A stretch of 64,000 nt of DNA. Origin: Mucor mucedo (taxonomy: Eukaryota > Mucoromycota > Mucoromycetes > Mucorales > Mucoraceae). The notes beneath the pieces were generated by a model. That model was not told the DNA's origin. It saw nothing but the letters and a program-made list of their open reading frames with translations, and searched no databases. Location of the stretch: assembly GCF_025094135.1 (NCBI RefSeq), contig NW_026252437.1, positions 1-64,000 on the forward strand, read 5' to 3'. Position numbers and translations under genes: made by a program. Of the stretch, positions 39,901 through 50,309 are shown piece after piece (positions within the stretch are counted from its first letter, which is position 1; each line of letters opens with the position of its first letter).

Positions 39901-41500
39901 TTTTTTTTGTATTAACAGTGAGTTTATTTAGCATTGAAAAAATTATAGAAATCGAAAGGGAAAATTAAATAAAATTATTTTTTAACAACCTTTGTCTTCG
40001 TGAACAAATTATGACCTTTTAAATTGGATGGTGTGCGAACCACCAATTTGGGAAGCGGACCTTTAACGCCTGATTTCGGGACAGAATGCTTACCTAAAAC
40101 CGAGCGCTTGGCACCAGCAACTTTTATAGCGCCACTGGTAACTTCGACCATCGGACCAGCCGTCGAAGAAGCAGGAGTGGTAGTATTCACGTGATTGTCA
40201 ACCTCCATGGATACACTCGCAACAGTGGTTGCAAACTTAGAAGCTGCAGAGCCACTTGGTTCAAACTTGGGGGACGTAGACACGTCAGAAATATCTTTGT
40301 CCGAGTCAGACAGGACTTGAGCGTGGAGGCTCTCAACGGTGGGGGAGGAAAGATCAGTTGAGATCTCATCCATAACAGGCAGTTCTGTAACACCAAGATT
40401 TTTCTTCTTACAAAACTTGGCGGTATGTCCACTACCATGACACGAGAAACATTTGGTTTTAGCCAAATCCGGGCATTTGGACCGTGCGTGTCCAGCCAAA
40501 CGACACCAGTGACAAACCGTGGGTGCACCTTTAAATGTTGCCGAAGCAAAACAGTCCCATTCCTCCAAGTACAAATTATTTGTTAGTGGCTCATTCTTGA
40601 CCTTGTCACCAGAAGCATCAATATAGCCAGCCGAGATATCAAGGATAACCGACAGCTCACCTTCAAAGTACCCACCGCAAGTGTACTCTTTCACCTGGTA
40701 CACTTCACCGTAATAACGCAGAGATCTTTTGAGATCCGCCAGAAACGTATCCTTGTCCGGAATACGCAAAAGAGTCATCTTGACATGCACAAGTGTATTG
40801 TTGCCACTAGGAACAGAAGGAGAGCCTTTAAACAACAAGTTCTTGTAACTAACACCGTGAGTCATTGCCTTTGTAGTACTTGTTGGCATTACAAACTTAA
40901 CTTCAACCATGAATTCACCAGCAGAGCGAGTACCATAATTGCTAATAGGACGAAACCCCTGGACAGCACCACATTGGGCTTCAATGAGTTCATAAGCTTC
41001 TGTACGATGCTTAAAAATTGAAGCGGGAAACGAAAACAATACAGAACCAGGCGTCAGTGCTTGCTTGACAATAGACGCAGCTTGACGTACCATAATTTGA
41101 TAGTCAAGCTCAGGATGATGGAAAAGGGTGTTACTTTTCAACTTGAATTTAGAATCAGTCTCGGCAGAGACAGGAAGAGGACGCAGGACTTTCTTGGAGG
41201 CACCGCGAGAAGCCACAGTTGAACAGGAAACATGATCTTGAGTTGACATTGTTAAATGATCCAGAGGAAAAATTAAGAATGTCGGTTTTAAATGTGCAAA
41301 TACGAGAGAATGTTTTCACAAATGTCTTAAATGTCGAAATTGAAGGCGAGATCGAAGAGATTGGTGAAAGCGTAGTAATTGAAAAAGATAGAGCTGATTG
41401 GGACGCGCCGAATACAACAAAAATTTGAACGGATTGAACGATTTTTGATGACGGATGGATGGGATAAAGATTGGAAAGAAAGCTTTTTGTAAAAATTCTT
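39898..41500 (-). mobile_element. ORF1-only LINE-type element (L1f), 5' end split by MULE3
   Basis: Poly-T 39898-39908 follows an A-rich target CTAG(A)nG. The 5' end reaches TTTTTGTAAAAATTCTT at 41500 and resumes after MULE3 as AAATTCTTTAAG (46372-46383). It is then followed by CTA(A)nG, which matches the target on the other side. So L1f jumped into an A-rich tract and MULE3 later jumped into L1f. Confidence 0.8.
39975..41249 (-). CDS. ORF1 zinc-knuckle protein, intact copy
   Basis: 424 residues, first subfamily, nearly identical to 7549-8823. It retains Cys in EYTCGGYFEGELSVIL where 7549-8823 has Tyr, and GFRPISNYG where that copy has RIPSISNYG, so this copy looks closer to the ancestral form. 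Zinc knuckles CHWCRLAGHARSKC and CFSCHGSGHTAKFC are intact. ATG start at 41249 and complete C-terminus. Confidence 0.92.
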   Translation of the reverse strand: MSTQDHVSCSTVASRGASKKVLRPLPVSAETDSKFKLKSNTLFHHPELDYQIMVRQAASIVKQALTPGSVLFSFPASIFKHRTEAYELIEAQCGAVQGFRPISNYGTRSAGEFMVEVKFVMPTSTTKAMTHGVSYKNLLFKGSPSVPSGNNTLVHVKMTLLRIPDKDTFLADLKRSLRYYGEVYQVKEYTCGGYFEGELSVILDISAGYIDASGDKVKNEPLTNNLYLEEWDCFASATFKGAPTVCHWCRLAGHARSKCPDLAKTKCFSCHGSGHTAKFCKKKNLGVTELPVMDEISTDLSSPTVESLHAQVLSDSDKDISDVSTSPKFEPSGSAASKFATTVASVSMEVDNHVNTTTPASSTAGPMVEVTSGAIKVAGAKRSVLGKHSVPKSGVKGPLPKLVVRTPSNLKGHNLFTKTKVVKK

Positions 41501-41677
41501 GGGTAAATCTTGATACACGGTCGATTTACACGGTCGATTTGAAGTACCGACCCAAAAATATTAAAAAGCATGACGTAGACATTAAAAAGTTCAAAAAGCG
41601 TGACGTAGACATTCAAAAGTTCAAAAAGAGTGACGTTTCATATTTGAGAGATCGTGTACTGAGCGTGTATTTGAAAA
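41501..41677 (+). repeat. MULE3 left terminal inverted repeat
   Basis: 177 bp, perfect inverted match to 46195-46371 by eye. Contains CACGGTCGATTTACACGGTCGATTT (two tandem ACGGTCGATTT) and then three GTGACGT/ATGACGT units spaced about 28 bp apart, likely transposase binding sites. Confidence 0.95.
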
Positions 41678-42131
41678 GTGCGGGGAAAGGGAAAAAAGAT
41701 ACAAATTTGGGAAAAAGGTTTTTGCATATAAGCAGTATCAACAAGAGCCATTCTTTGGTTGTGTGCTCCAGTATTTGCTTAAACAATAAAGTTTTGGCAT
41801 TAAAATAGTTTTCTGAATTCTGCAAACAAACAAAGTGTTTCGTATGGATTAGTTAAAAAGGTACCCAAATTAAATAAATTATGAACAATTTGTAATTGAA
41901 TTTGGCATAGTTTTCTAATGCAACGAATTGAAGATAATCAGGTAAAAAAAACATAGTGTGTGTGAAGTGATTAAAGCTAAAAAACATTAACTGTTAAAGT
42001 AAAGAATCTTTAAAATACGATACGAAATTAAGAAAAAATATAAATAAGACATATAAGTAATACGAATTTTTATTGAGAGTAAATTTTTTTTTTTTTTTTG
42101 AAGAACTAAGAAAAATTGTTTAAGGAAGCAT

Positions 42132-42790
42132 TTAATAAAGGATTGCATAATCTTGTTCGCTGCAGATATCAGGGTATGATCGTCTTAAACGATCATGATC
42201 CATATCTACAACAGGTTTTTCAAATTTTTTTATACGTCCTGTTGGTGTACGATGGAACTCGACGACGTAGAAATGTGATGACGAGTAAAGAAGCGTAATT
42301 GGTTTTTCAACATTTTGAAGCGGCATGTTGATCAACGGAAAAAAAACTTGTGCCTCACGATTCTCTCTAAATTCTCCAGTTTCTTTCAATGGATATTTGA
42401 CATACGAAAAGAGGATTACCGGACGTTCGAATGCATCGGCTACAACCTGTGGACAGCTGAACGTACTAAACCACAATATCTGATCCTCTTGGTTGAGACA
42501 TGGTGATTTAGTAGAGTTCAACCGTTTGACCATCTTGATTCTTTCCAATTCGACTACCTTTTCATCAACTGGCTTATACAAGGTATCATGGTATTTGAGG
42601 TAGGTTTCAAGCATTTGATGTTTAACCTTTATCCATTTACTTTGGTCGTTAAATACCTCTAATGCTACAGCTCTAAAGCCACAATTTCCATCAGCCCCGA
42701 CGTCATGAATTGCAGCAATGACATTTTTAGGTTGGATATGAATCCAATTAAATGCTACATCCTTTTTGGCATTACGGTAAGAAGTGACTC
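42132..42790 (-). CDS. MULE3 OTU-type cysteine protease module
   Basis: From about 42790: NVIAAIHDVGADGNCGFRAVALEVFNDQSKW (catalytic Asp and Cys in DGNC), KSPCLNQEDQILWFSTFSCPQVVADAFERPVILFS, then ITLLYSSSHFYVVE (catalytic His) and a C-terminus ending EQDYAILY at 42132. The frame is open throughout with the full Cys-His pair. Same order of blocks as in MULE1 and MULE2. Known OTU proteases act on ubiquitin chains; a role in stabilising the transposase or countering host control is inference. Confidence 0.85.
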
Positions 42791-42828
42791 TAACAATCGT
42801 TTACATGTAAGTTTATATATAACGTTTT

Positions 42829-44146
42829 TTATCTGCATTTCTCGTACCGATCATAATGCGATGTTTCTTTTTCAATTTTCACATCACTTTTGGCATAGTT
42901 GGGGTCTTGAGAAACAAAAAGGGTCAACTTTCTTTTCTTTTGTTCAAGAGCTACCTCTTTTTCTTCGAGAAACAATTTTTTTCTTTTTCTTTCAAATTCT
43001 TCCTCTTCCTTTTCTTTTTTCTCCTTTTTTTTTATCTCCTTCAGCTGGTGTTCGTCGAATAGCTCCTTCGCAATCTTCAGTCTCTCGGTGCTACTTTTGA
43101 TACCACGCTTCGACTTGCGTCCCTTTCTGTTTGTATTTACAGATGGGGGTTGCAGCTCGTCCATTTTAATCACTGGCTCTTTGATATCCAAATCGGCCTT
43201 TTCCAATACTTTAATAGCATCACTTACTTCTTGTTGCGTTCCCAAAGAGTTTATTTTGGTAAACATACCATGCAAAAGCTTCTCAACACGGAGAATCATC
43301 CTTTCTCTGTTGTTCTCTGGTCCCTCTTCTGTACGTTCTATAACAATAAAATATTGAGCGTTCCTATTTTTTTACTTGTGGAATAATTTATTTAAAATTA
43401 CCTTTGGACGGCAAAGGTGTGTCATTTTTAGCTGGCATACTTTTTCCATCCTCATTGCAGCACTCTTCTTCACTTTTTTCATCCTCATCAACTTTTGTTT
43501 TATAAAAAATATGAATTTGTGATTGCCAGCTTTTTATTTGTGAACAAATTACCTTCCTGAACCCGAATAGTGGTATCTACAATTTCGTCGTCTATTTTTG
43601 TTTTTGTTTTATCTATTTAATTTTAATGCAGCAATACTGTTTCTGTTTAACTCACCTTCTCTATCAAGATCATACCTTGCTTTTGCTGCATTTGTACTCG
43701 TAACTTCGGCCTTGACTTCGTTTTCCACATTCACTTCGTCTATTATTAAATAATTGGGATTATAACTTTATTAGTTTTCTATTTTCTTAAATTACTCACA
43801 ATATTATAGGATATAATTTCATAAAACTTTTAAAAACACATATCGAACAATAATGATCATCACATACATTTAAGCAACACAACAAAAATTGTAGTGTACC
43901 ATTTATAATATATCACAATTGATGAAGGATTTCGTTTTATTTAAATATATTTACCGAAATAGCAATACAACAATATACAGGTATATCATACCCCCCCCCC
44001 CTCATTTTACTTCCCATAACTGCAAGATAAAAAAAGAACTTACCGTTTTTCTTCTCGCTAACATTCTCGGCCATGGCTTTACCTTCATCTTTGTTTTCGT
44101 TAGCCTCTTCGTAATCTAAAAGGCAGACATCATTAAAACCATCTAT
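42829..44146 (-). CDS. MULE3 acidic/coiled-coil linker encoded by a string of small exons
   Basis: Between the SWIM exon and the OTU module lie several very short exons, each ending in a GT donor: DYEEANENKDEGKAMAENVSEKKN, DEVNVENEVKAEVTSTNAAK, DETNTKIDDEIVDTTIRVQE and KVDEDEKSEEECCNEDGK. A longer exon (43299-42829) follows with RKGRKSKRGIKSS and a Lys/Glu coiled coil (KKKEKKEKEEEEFERKRKKL). The composition alternates acidic and basic. No enzymatic motif is present. It probably tethers the OTU module to the transposase. Confidence 0.55.
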
Positions 44147-46194
44147 ATTTGCAAACATGTGTCTTTCTTTTCTTCTTCTATACAATACCTTCATCACGCT
44201 CAAATCTCCAACGTTCATCTACAATCGACAACGGAAGCACTCCGGGATTGTTACTGATAATACAAGGGCATGGTAGATTATATCTAACACGATCCCAGCA
44301 GTTACAGTCCTTGCCTTTGGACAGAAACGAATCTTGCAGCGAAACAACAAGGTTTGTTCTTATCTTATCCATCGCGAAACGGACAACTTTAAAGGCAAGA
44401 TCTTTAAAGCGATACTCACGACTTTCATCAAAAATAACAGAGCTGATACTTATTCTTTCTATTGCCAATCTTCTGTACCTATCTTCTCTCTAAAAATTAA
44501 AAGTTGGATCATGTTATTTTAACACGTTTCCGAAGACAAATAATTGTAAATCGATCATACCTTTTTTTCGTAATACGCATGCATACGCTTGGTTGTCAAG
44601 CTCATCCTCGAAGCAGATTGGCTTCCCAAAGCTTTCTTCAATCCAGAATGGAAACTTTCGGCTCTACCAGAAGTTCTATTTCCCATATGAACATGTTGGT
44701 TGGCATAAAATCCAGCCCATCGTTTCATTTCGTCCTCCTTCATCAAACTAAAATAGCAAAATTAATTTTGATATATAAATTAAGAGCATGTATAATTACA
44801 AATACTTACACGTCTCTCAAATAAGACAACGCTATCTGTCCATCTTCCTTAAAATATCCAACAGTTGTGATGATCTGCTGAAAATGATCACTTGCTTTTT
44901 GAAACGAAGTTAAATCCGAGCTATTCATCATAGCCTTAAATTCACTTTCGGCTTCAGCGACACGCAAATTATATTCTACCGAAGTGACCTTGCCAATAGC
45001 CAGCTTTGTTGACATCGTATTCCAAAGATGCCATGAGCAAAGCAAATGCTGGCTTTCTGGAAAAACTGTCTCAATTGCATTGCGTAAAGCTTGTTCGTTG
45101 TCAGTGACAATAACGGAGGGCAACTTGAAACTGGTTTCAGTCGGCCAAACAGCTTCCCTTAATTCTTCCAAAATCCATTGGTAAGTATCCTCAGTTTCGC
45201 TGTTCACAAAAGCGGCTGCAACGGAAAAGGTTTGTAAACGGTTTCCTCCTTTGACTGAGGAGGCGTTGCTGGTTCCAACAATGTTGACGAGGGACATTTT
45301 GTGGGCATTTGTCTTGTAGGTGGCGTCAATTGTTATAGCCTCGGGCCAGCGTCTAGCTTCAGAAATTGCTTTTTCGTGAATAAAAAACATTCCCTTTACT
45401 TCTTGGTTTTCTTTGACCTGGATACGAATAACGTACCCAAGATTTTCCAGCTCGGTGATAAGTGAATACATCTCTTTTCCTCCATTGTCGTTCAAATACA
45501 AAGATTGGATGTTCTGGATATCTTTTTTGATTATATTGTTCACATTCAAAGCTTTTAAGGTCTGATAACGTATATATAATGAGCACATGAGATATTTTGT
45601 GTTATTAATAAGAATACTTACATCCATGACACTGGTGACAGGGTCTTTATGTCCACTGGCCAAAAGAGAATAAATTCTGGCCATAATTTCGGGGCTTTGC
45701 TTGCGATGAATGGCATATGTGGTAACGTCTTGTGAAATTGGATGATTGTGGATCATATTATTCTTGGTTACAGTTAATCCAAACAAAGTAATCGAAGCAG
45801 GGCAAAGAAACTTTTGGGTACTTTTTTGATAGACTGTTTTTGTTTCAGGCACGGAAGAAACGTTTTGTGAAAGGTCAATAATTTCTTCGGTAACCTCATC
45901 AACAAGTGTCGTATTTTTCTTTCCAAGATCACGCTTAAAGCCACCGTGCTTACAGATGTAAGCATATTGACCTTTACCAGGATGAGAGTCTTTAATGGAA
46001 AAGACTACGTTGTATTTTTTTCCAAAAGTACTGATCGCATTCTTCAGTTCTTCCCTTGTCTCAAAGTGTTTATCTACAGCAAATGTACGATTGAATTCAG
46101 CATGCATGCTGTCACGCACATTTCTAGTTTGAGAGAACATTAAAATTAAAGCAAAGAGAAAGCAGTAGTGCCAAATTTGTTCATTACCCCACAT
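44147..46194 (-). CDS. MULE3 Mutator-like transposase (FAR1-type finger, DDE core, SWIM)
   Basis: The ORF 46194-44806 includes a FAR1/GCM-like zinc region (YICKHGG... FLCPASI... NNMIHNHPIS). It then has EAITIDATYKTNAHKMSLVNIVG (Asp 1), VIVTDNEQALRNAI (Asp 2) and LCSWHLWNT. A 60-bp stretch at 45562-45621 has GTAAGT...TTATCAG ends and is probably an intron that happens to keep the frame. The next exon (about 44752-44560) has HMGNRTSGRAESFHSGLKK with the catalytic Glu. The one after (44490-44190) carries the SWIM-like CNCWDRVRYNLPCPCI, in which the final His of the usual CxH is Cys. No stop or shift was seen in the conserved parts, so it may be active. Confidence 0.88.
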
Positions 46195-46371
46195 TTTTCA
46201 AATACACGCTCAGTACACGATCTCTCAAATATGAAACGTCACTCTTTTTGAACTTTTGAATGTCTACGTCACGCTTTTTGAACTTTTTAATGTCTACGTC
46301 ATGCTTTTTAATATTTTTGGGTCGGTACTTCAAATCGACCGTGTAAATCGACCGTGTATCAAGATTTACCC
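46195..46371 (-). repeat. MULE3 right terminal inverted repeat
   Basis: Reverse complement of 41501-41677; ends ...AAGATTTACCC followed by the target duplicate AAATTCTT. Confidence 0.95.
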
Positions 46372-46383
46372 AAATTCTTTAAG

Positions 46384-46787
46384 CTAAAAAAAAAAAAAAA
46401 AAAAAAAAAGTAAAATCCAAAATCTCCAAAAAAAAATAAGATAGAATCACTTCAATCATCAATTTTAAGCGGCGATTCGGTGGTTGAATACATTTAAAAC
46501 CCGGTTTGTCACAACCATACGATTTAAAACATGTGCATAATTTTCTTATGTTATAACATTCATTACTTTTAGTACAACATCAACACATGTTTTTGTTTTT
46601 GTCATTTAGTTCATATCGACCGTTTTTTGCCACATATCCCGGTATAGCTATTGAATTTTTTTTTATGTGAAAATCAGGTGATAATCACGTGAATAACATG
46701 TCAACTCTTTTTGAGAATTCCATAAGAATTCTATAGGAATTTTGTGAGAATTTCATAAGAATTCCATCAGAATTTCATAAGAAGGGT
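46384..46787. other. Non-coding stretch with short tandem repeat
   Basis: Starts with an A-tract that belongs to the L1f target. At 46708-46785 a GAATTCCATAAGAATT-type unit repeats four to five times with a loose period of about 17 bp. No gene recognised. Confidence 0.6.
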
Positions 46788-48423
46788 TTTTTTTTTTTTC
46801 TGTATTAACTGTAAGTTTATTAGATATATAAAGTAATTATAAAATTAGCCCGAAGGTGTCACTAATCTATCACTACGAACTAAAGGGGACTGAGTTTCTA
46901 AAGTATCAGCAATAAGTACCGAGTGATCTTGTTGCAACATGTTAAGAGCAGCTTGAGAGTTCCACAGATCACCATCAATCACACAGCGCAAATGGTATTT
47001 CCAAAGTGTTGCTTATCCAGAGCCAAGAATAACAAGTATATCCGACGATAGAGGCTTTTGGTTGTTACCGCAGGGAGATACAAAGCCAGACCAAATATCA
47101 AATTCAGTCTCGAACGTGTCACCAATGTTAAGAAAGGAGATTACGTTAAACCAGTATTGCCACTTATCGAAACAGCCCACCACAAAATGGAACAAGTCTT
47201 CGGAAGAAGAGATTAAACAAATAGGGCAGCTCGCACAAGGATACTTAGTAGGAGACCACCGGTGTAGTTTAGCCCTATAGCCTATACAATCTTGAAGTAG
47301 CCGCCACCAGGGAGTGAAAGCCTTACTTGTCATATCCAAGGACCAAAATAGCCGCCATAAGGAAGGCCGAAGTAAAAACCGGGTTGGAACCACCTGAGGT
47401 ATGACGGCGCGAATCTCAAACTTCGCTCGATCTGGATGCGAAAACCAACGAAGATCACCTGGACGTATACCAGAAACAGTAACCATGTTACCACGGCCTT
47501 GGGGGATAGTCCAATGATAAAGCGCTGGAAGCCATGCCGGGAGCAGAACATCGCGGTTTGATTGATTATGCAAAGCTGTTGGAAGAAAACCAGTTGCAGC
47601 AAACCAGCCATCGGATGGATACAAGGCTCGTCGAACGTCTTTCACTTTACTAGCATTGACGACACGTGTATTTAGCAAGTTGTAGGTAGACTGATTCCAA
47701 GAGAATATATCAGAGACCAAATACCGAAGGGGCACAGAAGAAGGTACCAGTGTCGGAGACCAAGTATTAACTGCATCACCAACAGTTACAACACATTGAA
47801 GAGGCAGATCTAGAAACCATCGAGCGGACCATGTGTTGGACAAGGACAGTGGAGGAAGCTTCTGTAGAATTTTGCGTAATTGAGCCAAAGGGACTATCCG
47901 TTTGAGTGAATTTTGAAATTTAGTCGGATATAAGAACAAGGGTAAAATTGAGGCGTGACCGGTATATAACTGGATACCACGAACCACCAAGGAGAAACAA
48001 AATCAGTTGTCTTCGGGCCGGAGATCAACCGTTGAATGTAAATGTGTTGCAAGGCTAGCTGTTGCAGATGCACATCGCCTAAGCTAACACCACCGAATTT
48101 TCGCGGGACATACATAGTAGACATCAAGGGCCGGGGCCAAAAACGAAGTAAATATCCACAAACCAGAGCTTGGACAGAATCGAGCCACTTAGGTGGTACA
48201 AACACCACACGCAAAATGTGCCAGAGCCGACTTAAAAGCAGAGAATTGGCAACAAGACCAGATCCACGCAGAGAGAGATTGCTCTGACGTAAGATATTCG
48301 AGTGTCGCAGTATTTTAAGCCGATCTTCATCCAGAAACGCATCGAGCTGCGTTGAGGTATGGTATAGAGGGTAACCAAGATATCGCACCGAACCAACAGA
48401 ACTAGAATCATGCCATTCGAGCT
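46788..48423 (-). mobile_element. LINE ORF2 3' half, minus strand, with poly(A)
   Basis: The poly-T at 46788-46800 is followed by CTGTATTAACTGTAAGTTTATT, nearly the same tail as the ORF1 elements. The body is the C-terminal half of a LINE ORF2 protein. The 5' end abuts an ORF1 fragment at 48424 in the opposite orientation, with overlap of only a few bases (GAGCTTC). No target duplication found. Confidence 0.8.
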
Positions 48424-48480
48424 TCTATTGTCAAGCAAGCACTGACGCCTGGTTCTGTTTTGTTTTCGTTCCCGCTTCAC
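46863..48480 (-). pseudogene. LINE ORF2 C-terminus (post-RT region and zf-RVT)
   Basis: The minus strand reads VGSVRYLGYPLYHTSTQLDAF, LRGSGLVANSLLLSRLWHILRV, VPRKFGGVSLGDVHLQQLALQHIYIQRLISG (all typical just after the reverse transcriptase palm). Later come CASCPICLISSSEDLFHFVVGCFDKWQYW (zf-RVT-like zinc region) and IWSGFVSP. ORFs 48388-47894 and 47990-47013 overlap in different frames, so there is at least one frameshift. A TAA in GSG*ATLWKYH near 47010 is another break; the 49.6 kb copy has Leu there. The reverse transcriptase catalytic part and any endonuclease are absent. Confidence 0.8.
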
Positions 48481-49606
48481 TTTTTAAGCATCGGACAGAA
48501 GCTTATGAACTTATTGAAGATCAATGTGGTGCTGTCCAGGGATTTCGTCCTATTAGCAATTATGGTACTCGCTCTGCTGGTGAATTCATGGTTGAAGTTA
48601 AGTTTGTAATGCCAACAAGCACTACAAAGGCAATCACTCACGGTGTTAGTTACAAGAACTTGTTGTTTAAAGGCTCTCCTTCTGTTCCTAGTGGCAACAA
48701 TACACTTGTGCATGTCAAGATGACTCTTTTGCGAATTCCAGACAAGGATACGTTTCTGGCGGATCTCAAAAGATCTCTGCGTTATTACGGTGAAGTGTAC
48801 CAGGTGAAAGAGTACACTTGCGGTGGGTATTTTGAAGGTGAGCTGTCGGTTATCCTTGATATCTCGGCTGGCTATATTGATGCTTCTGGTGATAAGGTCA
48901 AGAATGAACCACTTACAAATAATTTGTACTTGGAGGAATGGGACTGTTTTGCTTCGGCAACATTTAAAGGTGCACCCACGGTTTGTCACTGGTGTCGTTT
49001 GGCTGGACACGCAAGGTCTAAATGCCCGGAGTTGGCGAAAACCAAATGCTTGTCGTGTCATGGTAGTGGACATACCGCCAAGTTTTGCAAAAAGAAGAAT
49101 CTTGGTATTACGGAACTGCCTGTTTTGGATAAGATCCCAACTGATTTTCTCTTCCCCACCGTTTAGAGCTTCGACGCTCAAGTGCTGTCTGATCGGACAC
49201 AGATATTTCTGACATGTCTACGTCGCCCAAGTTTGAAGCAAGTGGCTCTGCAGCTTCTAAATTTGCAACCACTGTTGCTAGTGTATCCATGGAGGTTGAC
49301 CATCATATGAATACTCCCACTCCTGCTTTTTCGACGGCTGGTCCGATGGTCGAAGTTACTAGTGGTGCTATTAAAGTTGCTGGTGCCAAGCGCTCGGTTT
49401 TAGGTAAGCATTCTGTTCCGAAATCAGGCGTTAAAGGTCCAATTCCCAAATTGGTGGTTCGCACACAATCCAATTAAAAGGTCATAATTTGTTCGCGAAG
49501 ACAAATGTTGTTAAAAAATATTTTTTTAATTTTCCCTTTCGATTTCTATAATTTCTTTCATGGCTAAATAAACTCACTGTTAATACAAAAAAAAAAAAAA
49601 AAAGCT
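48424..49606 (+). pseudogene. 5'-truncated ORF1 element (L1g)
   Basis: First-subfamily ORF1 starting inside codon block AASIVKQALTPGSVLF, with knuckles CHWCRLAGHARSKC and CLSCHGSGHTAKFC intact. The frame breaks at TTT...CCCACCGTTTAG (stop at 49164-49166) and by a one-base loss in the following LSDSDTD region. It resumes at 49214 (MSTSPKFEASGSAASKF) and ends prematurely at QSN* near 49477. The 3' UTR with AAATAAACTCACTGTTAATAC and a poly(A) run closes at about 49606. No target duplication identified; both sides are ORF2 fragments. Confidence 0.85.
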
Positions 49607-49608
49607 GC

Positions 49609-50054
49609 CCTATTTGTTTAGTCGCTTCTTCCGAAGACTTGTTCCATTTTGTGGTGGGATGTTTCCATAAGTGGCAGTACTGGTGGAAAGTGATCTCTCT
49701 CCTTAACATTGGTGACACATTCGAAACTGAATTTGATAGTTGGTCCGGCTTTGTATCTCTCTGTGGTCAAACCCAAAAGCCCCTATCGTCGGATATGCTT
49801 GTTATTATTGGTTCTGGACTTGCTACACTTTGGAAATACCACTGGCGTTGTGTGGTTGATGGTGATCTGTGGAACTCAGAAGCTGCTCTTAACATGTTTC
49901 AACAAGATCACGCAATACTCATTGCTGATACTTTAGAGACTCAATCCCCTTTAGTTTGTAGTGATAGTCTAATGACGCGTTTAGGCTAATCTTAGAACTT
50001 CTTTATATATTTAATAAACTTATAGTTAATACAAAAAAGAAAAAAAAAAAAAGC
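49609..50054 (+). mobile_element. LINE ORF2 3' end with shared tail
   Basis: Starts abruptly at CTGCCCTATTTGTTTAG (zinc region CPICL...) right after the poly(A) of L1g. It encodes SSEDLFHFVVGCFHKWQYW, WSGFVSLCGQTQKPLSSDM and LATLWKYHWRCVVDGDLWNSEAALNM, with a stop at 49987-49989. Then TTTAATAAACTTATAGTTAATAC leads to an A-rich end. Only the last ~120 codons of ORF2 are present. It is more intact than the minus-strand relative at 46863-47300. Confidence 0.85.
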
Positions 50055-50309
50055 ATGTGAATCTCGGGATATACAGTGCGCGCCAAAAGTCTCCCAATGT
50101 TTTAACATTTTTCAAAGATGCTTGAATCAGTCGATCCGTTTCTACTATTTTTGGCTAGCATTTTTACTATATACTTATGAACGCTTTGGCCACGTTCCGT
50201 AAAAATTTAAAACTCTTTTTAAAATAAAAATAAAATTACAAAGTTTGGTCAAGTCAATAATTTGATTGGGACACTTTTGGTGCGATTGAAACTTTTATTT
50301 ATATGTGTC

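Larger units (their letters stand above)
41501..46371 (-). mobile_element. MULE3: young Mutator-like element, identical 177-bp TIRs, 8-bp TSD
   Basis: A 4.87 kb element. Left TIR 41501-41677 and right TIR 46195-46371 are reverse complements with no difference that I can find by eye over 177 bp. Each starts gggtaaatcttgatacacgg and includes internal repeats of TGACGTAGACATT(A/C)AAAAGTTCAAAAAG. The exact 8-bp duplication AAATTCTT lies at 41493-41500 and 46372-46379. Identical TIRs imply recent transposition. It sits in the 5' leader of L1f. Confidence 0.95.

Noticed and set aside
45562..45621. Coding interpretation of a 20-codon segment in the MULE3 transposase
   Set aside because: It has GTAAGT and TATCAG ends and an AT-rich composition unlike its flanks, so it is treated as an intron that happens to keep the frame.
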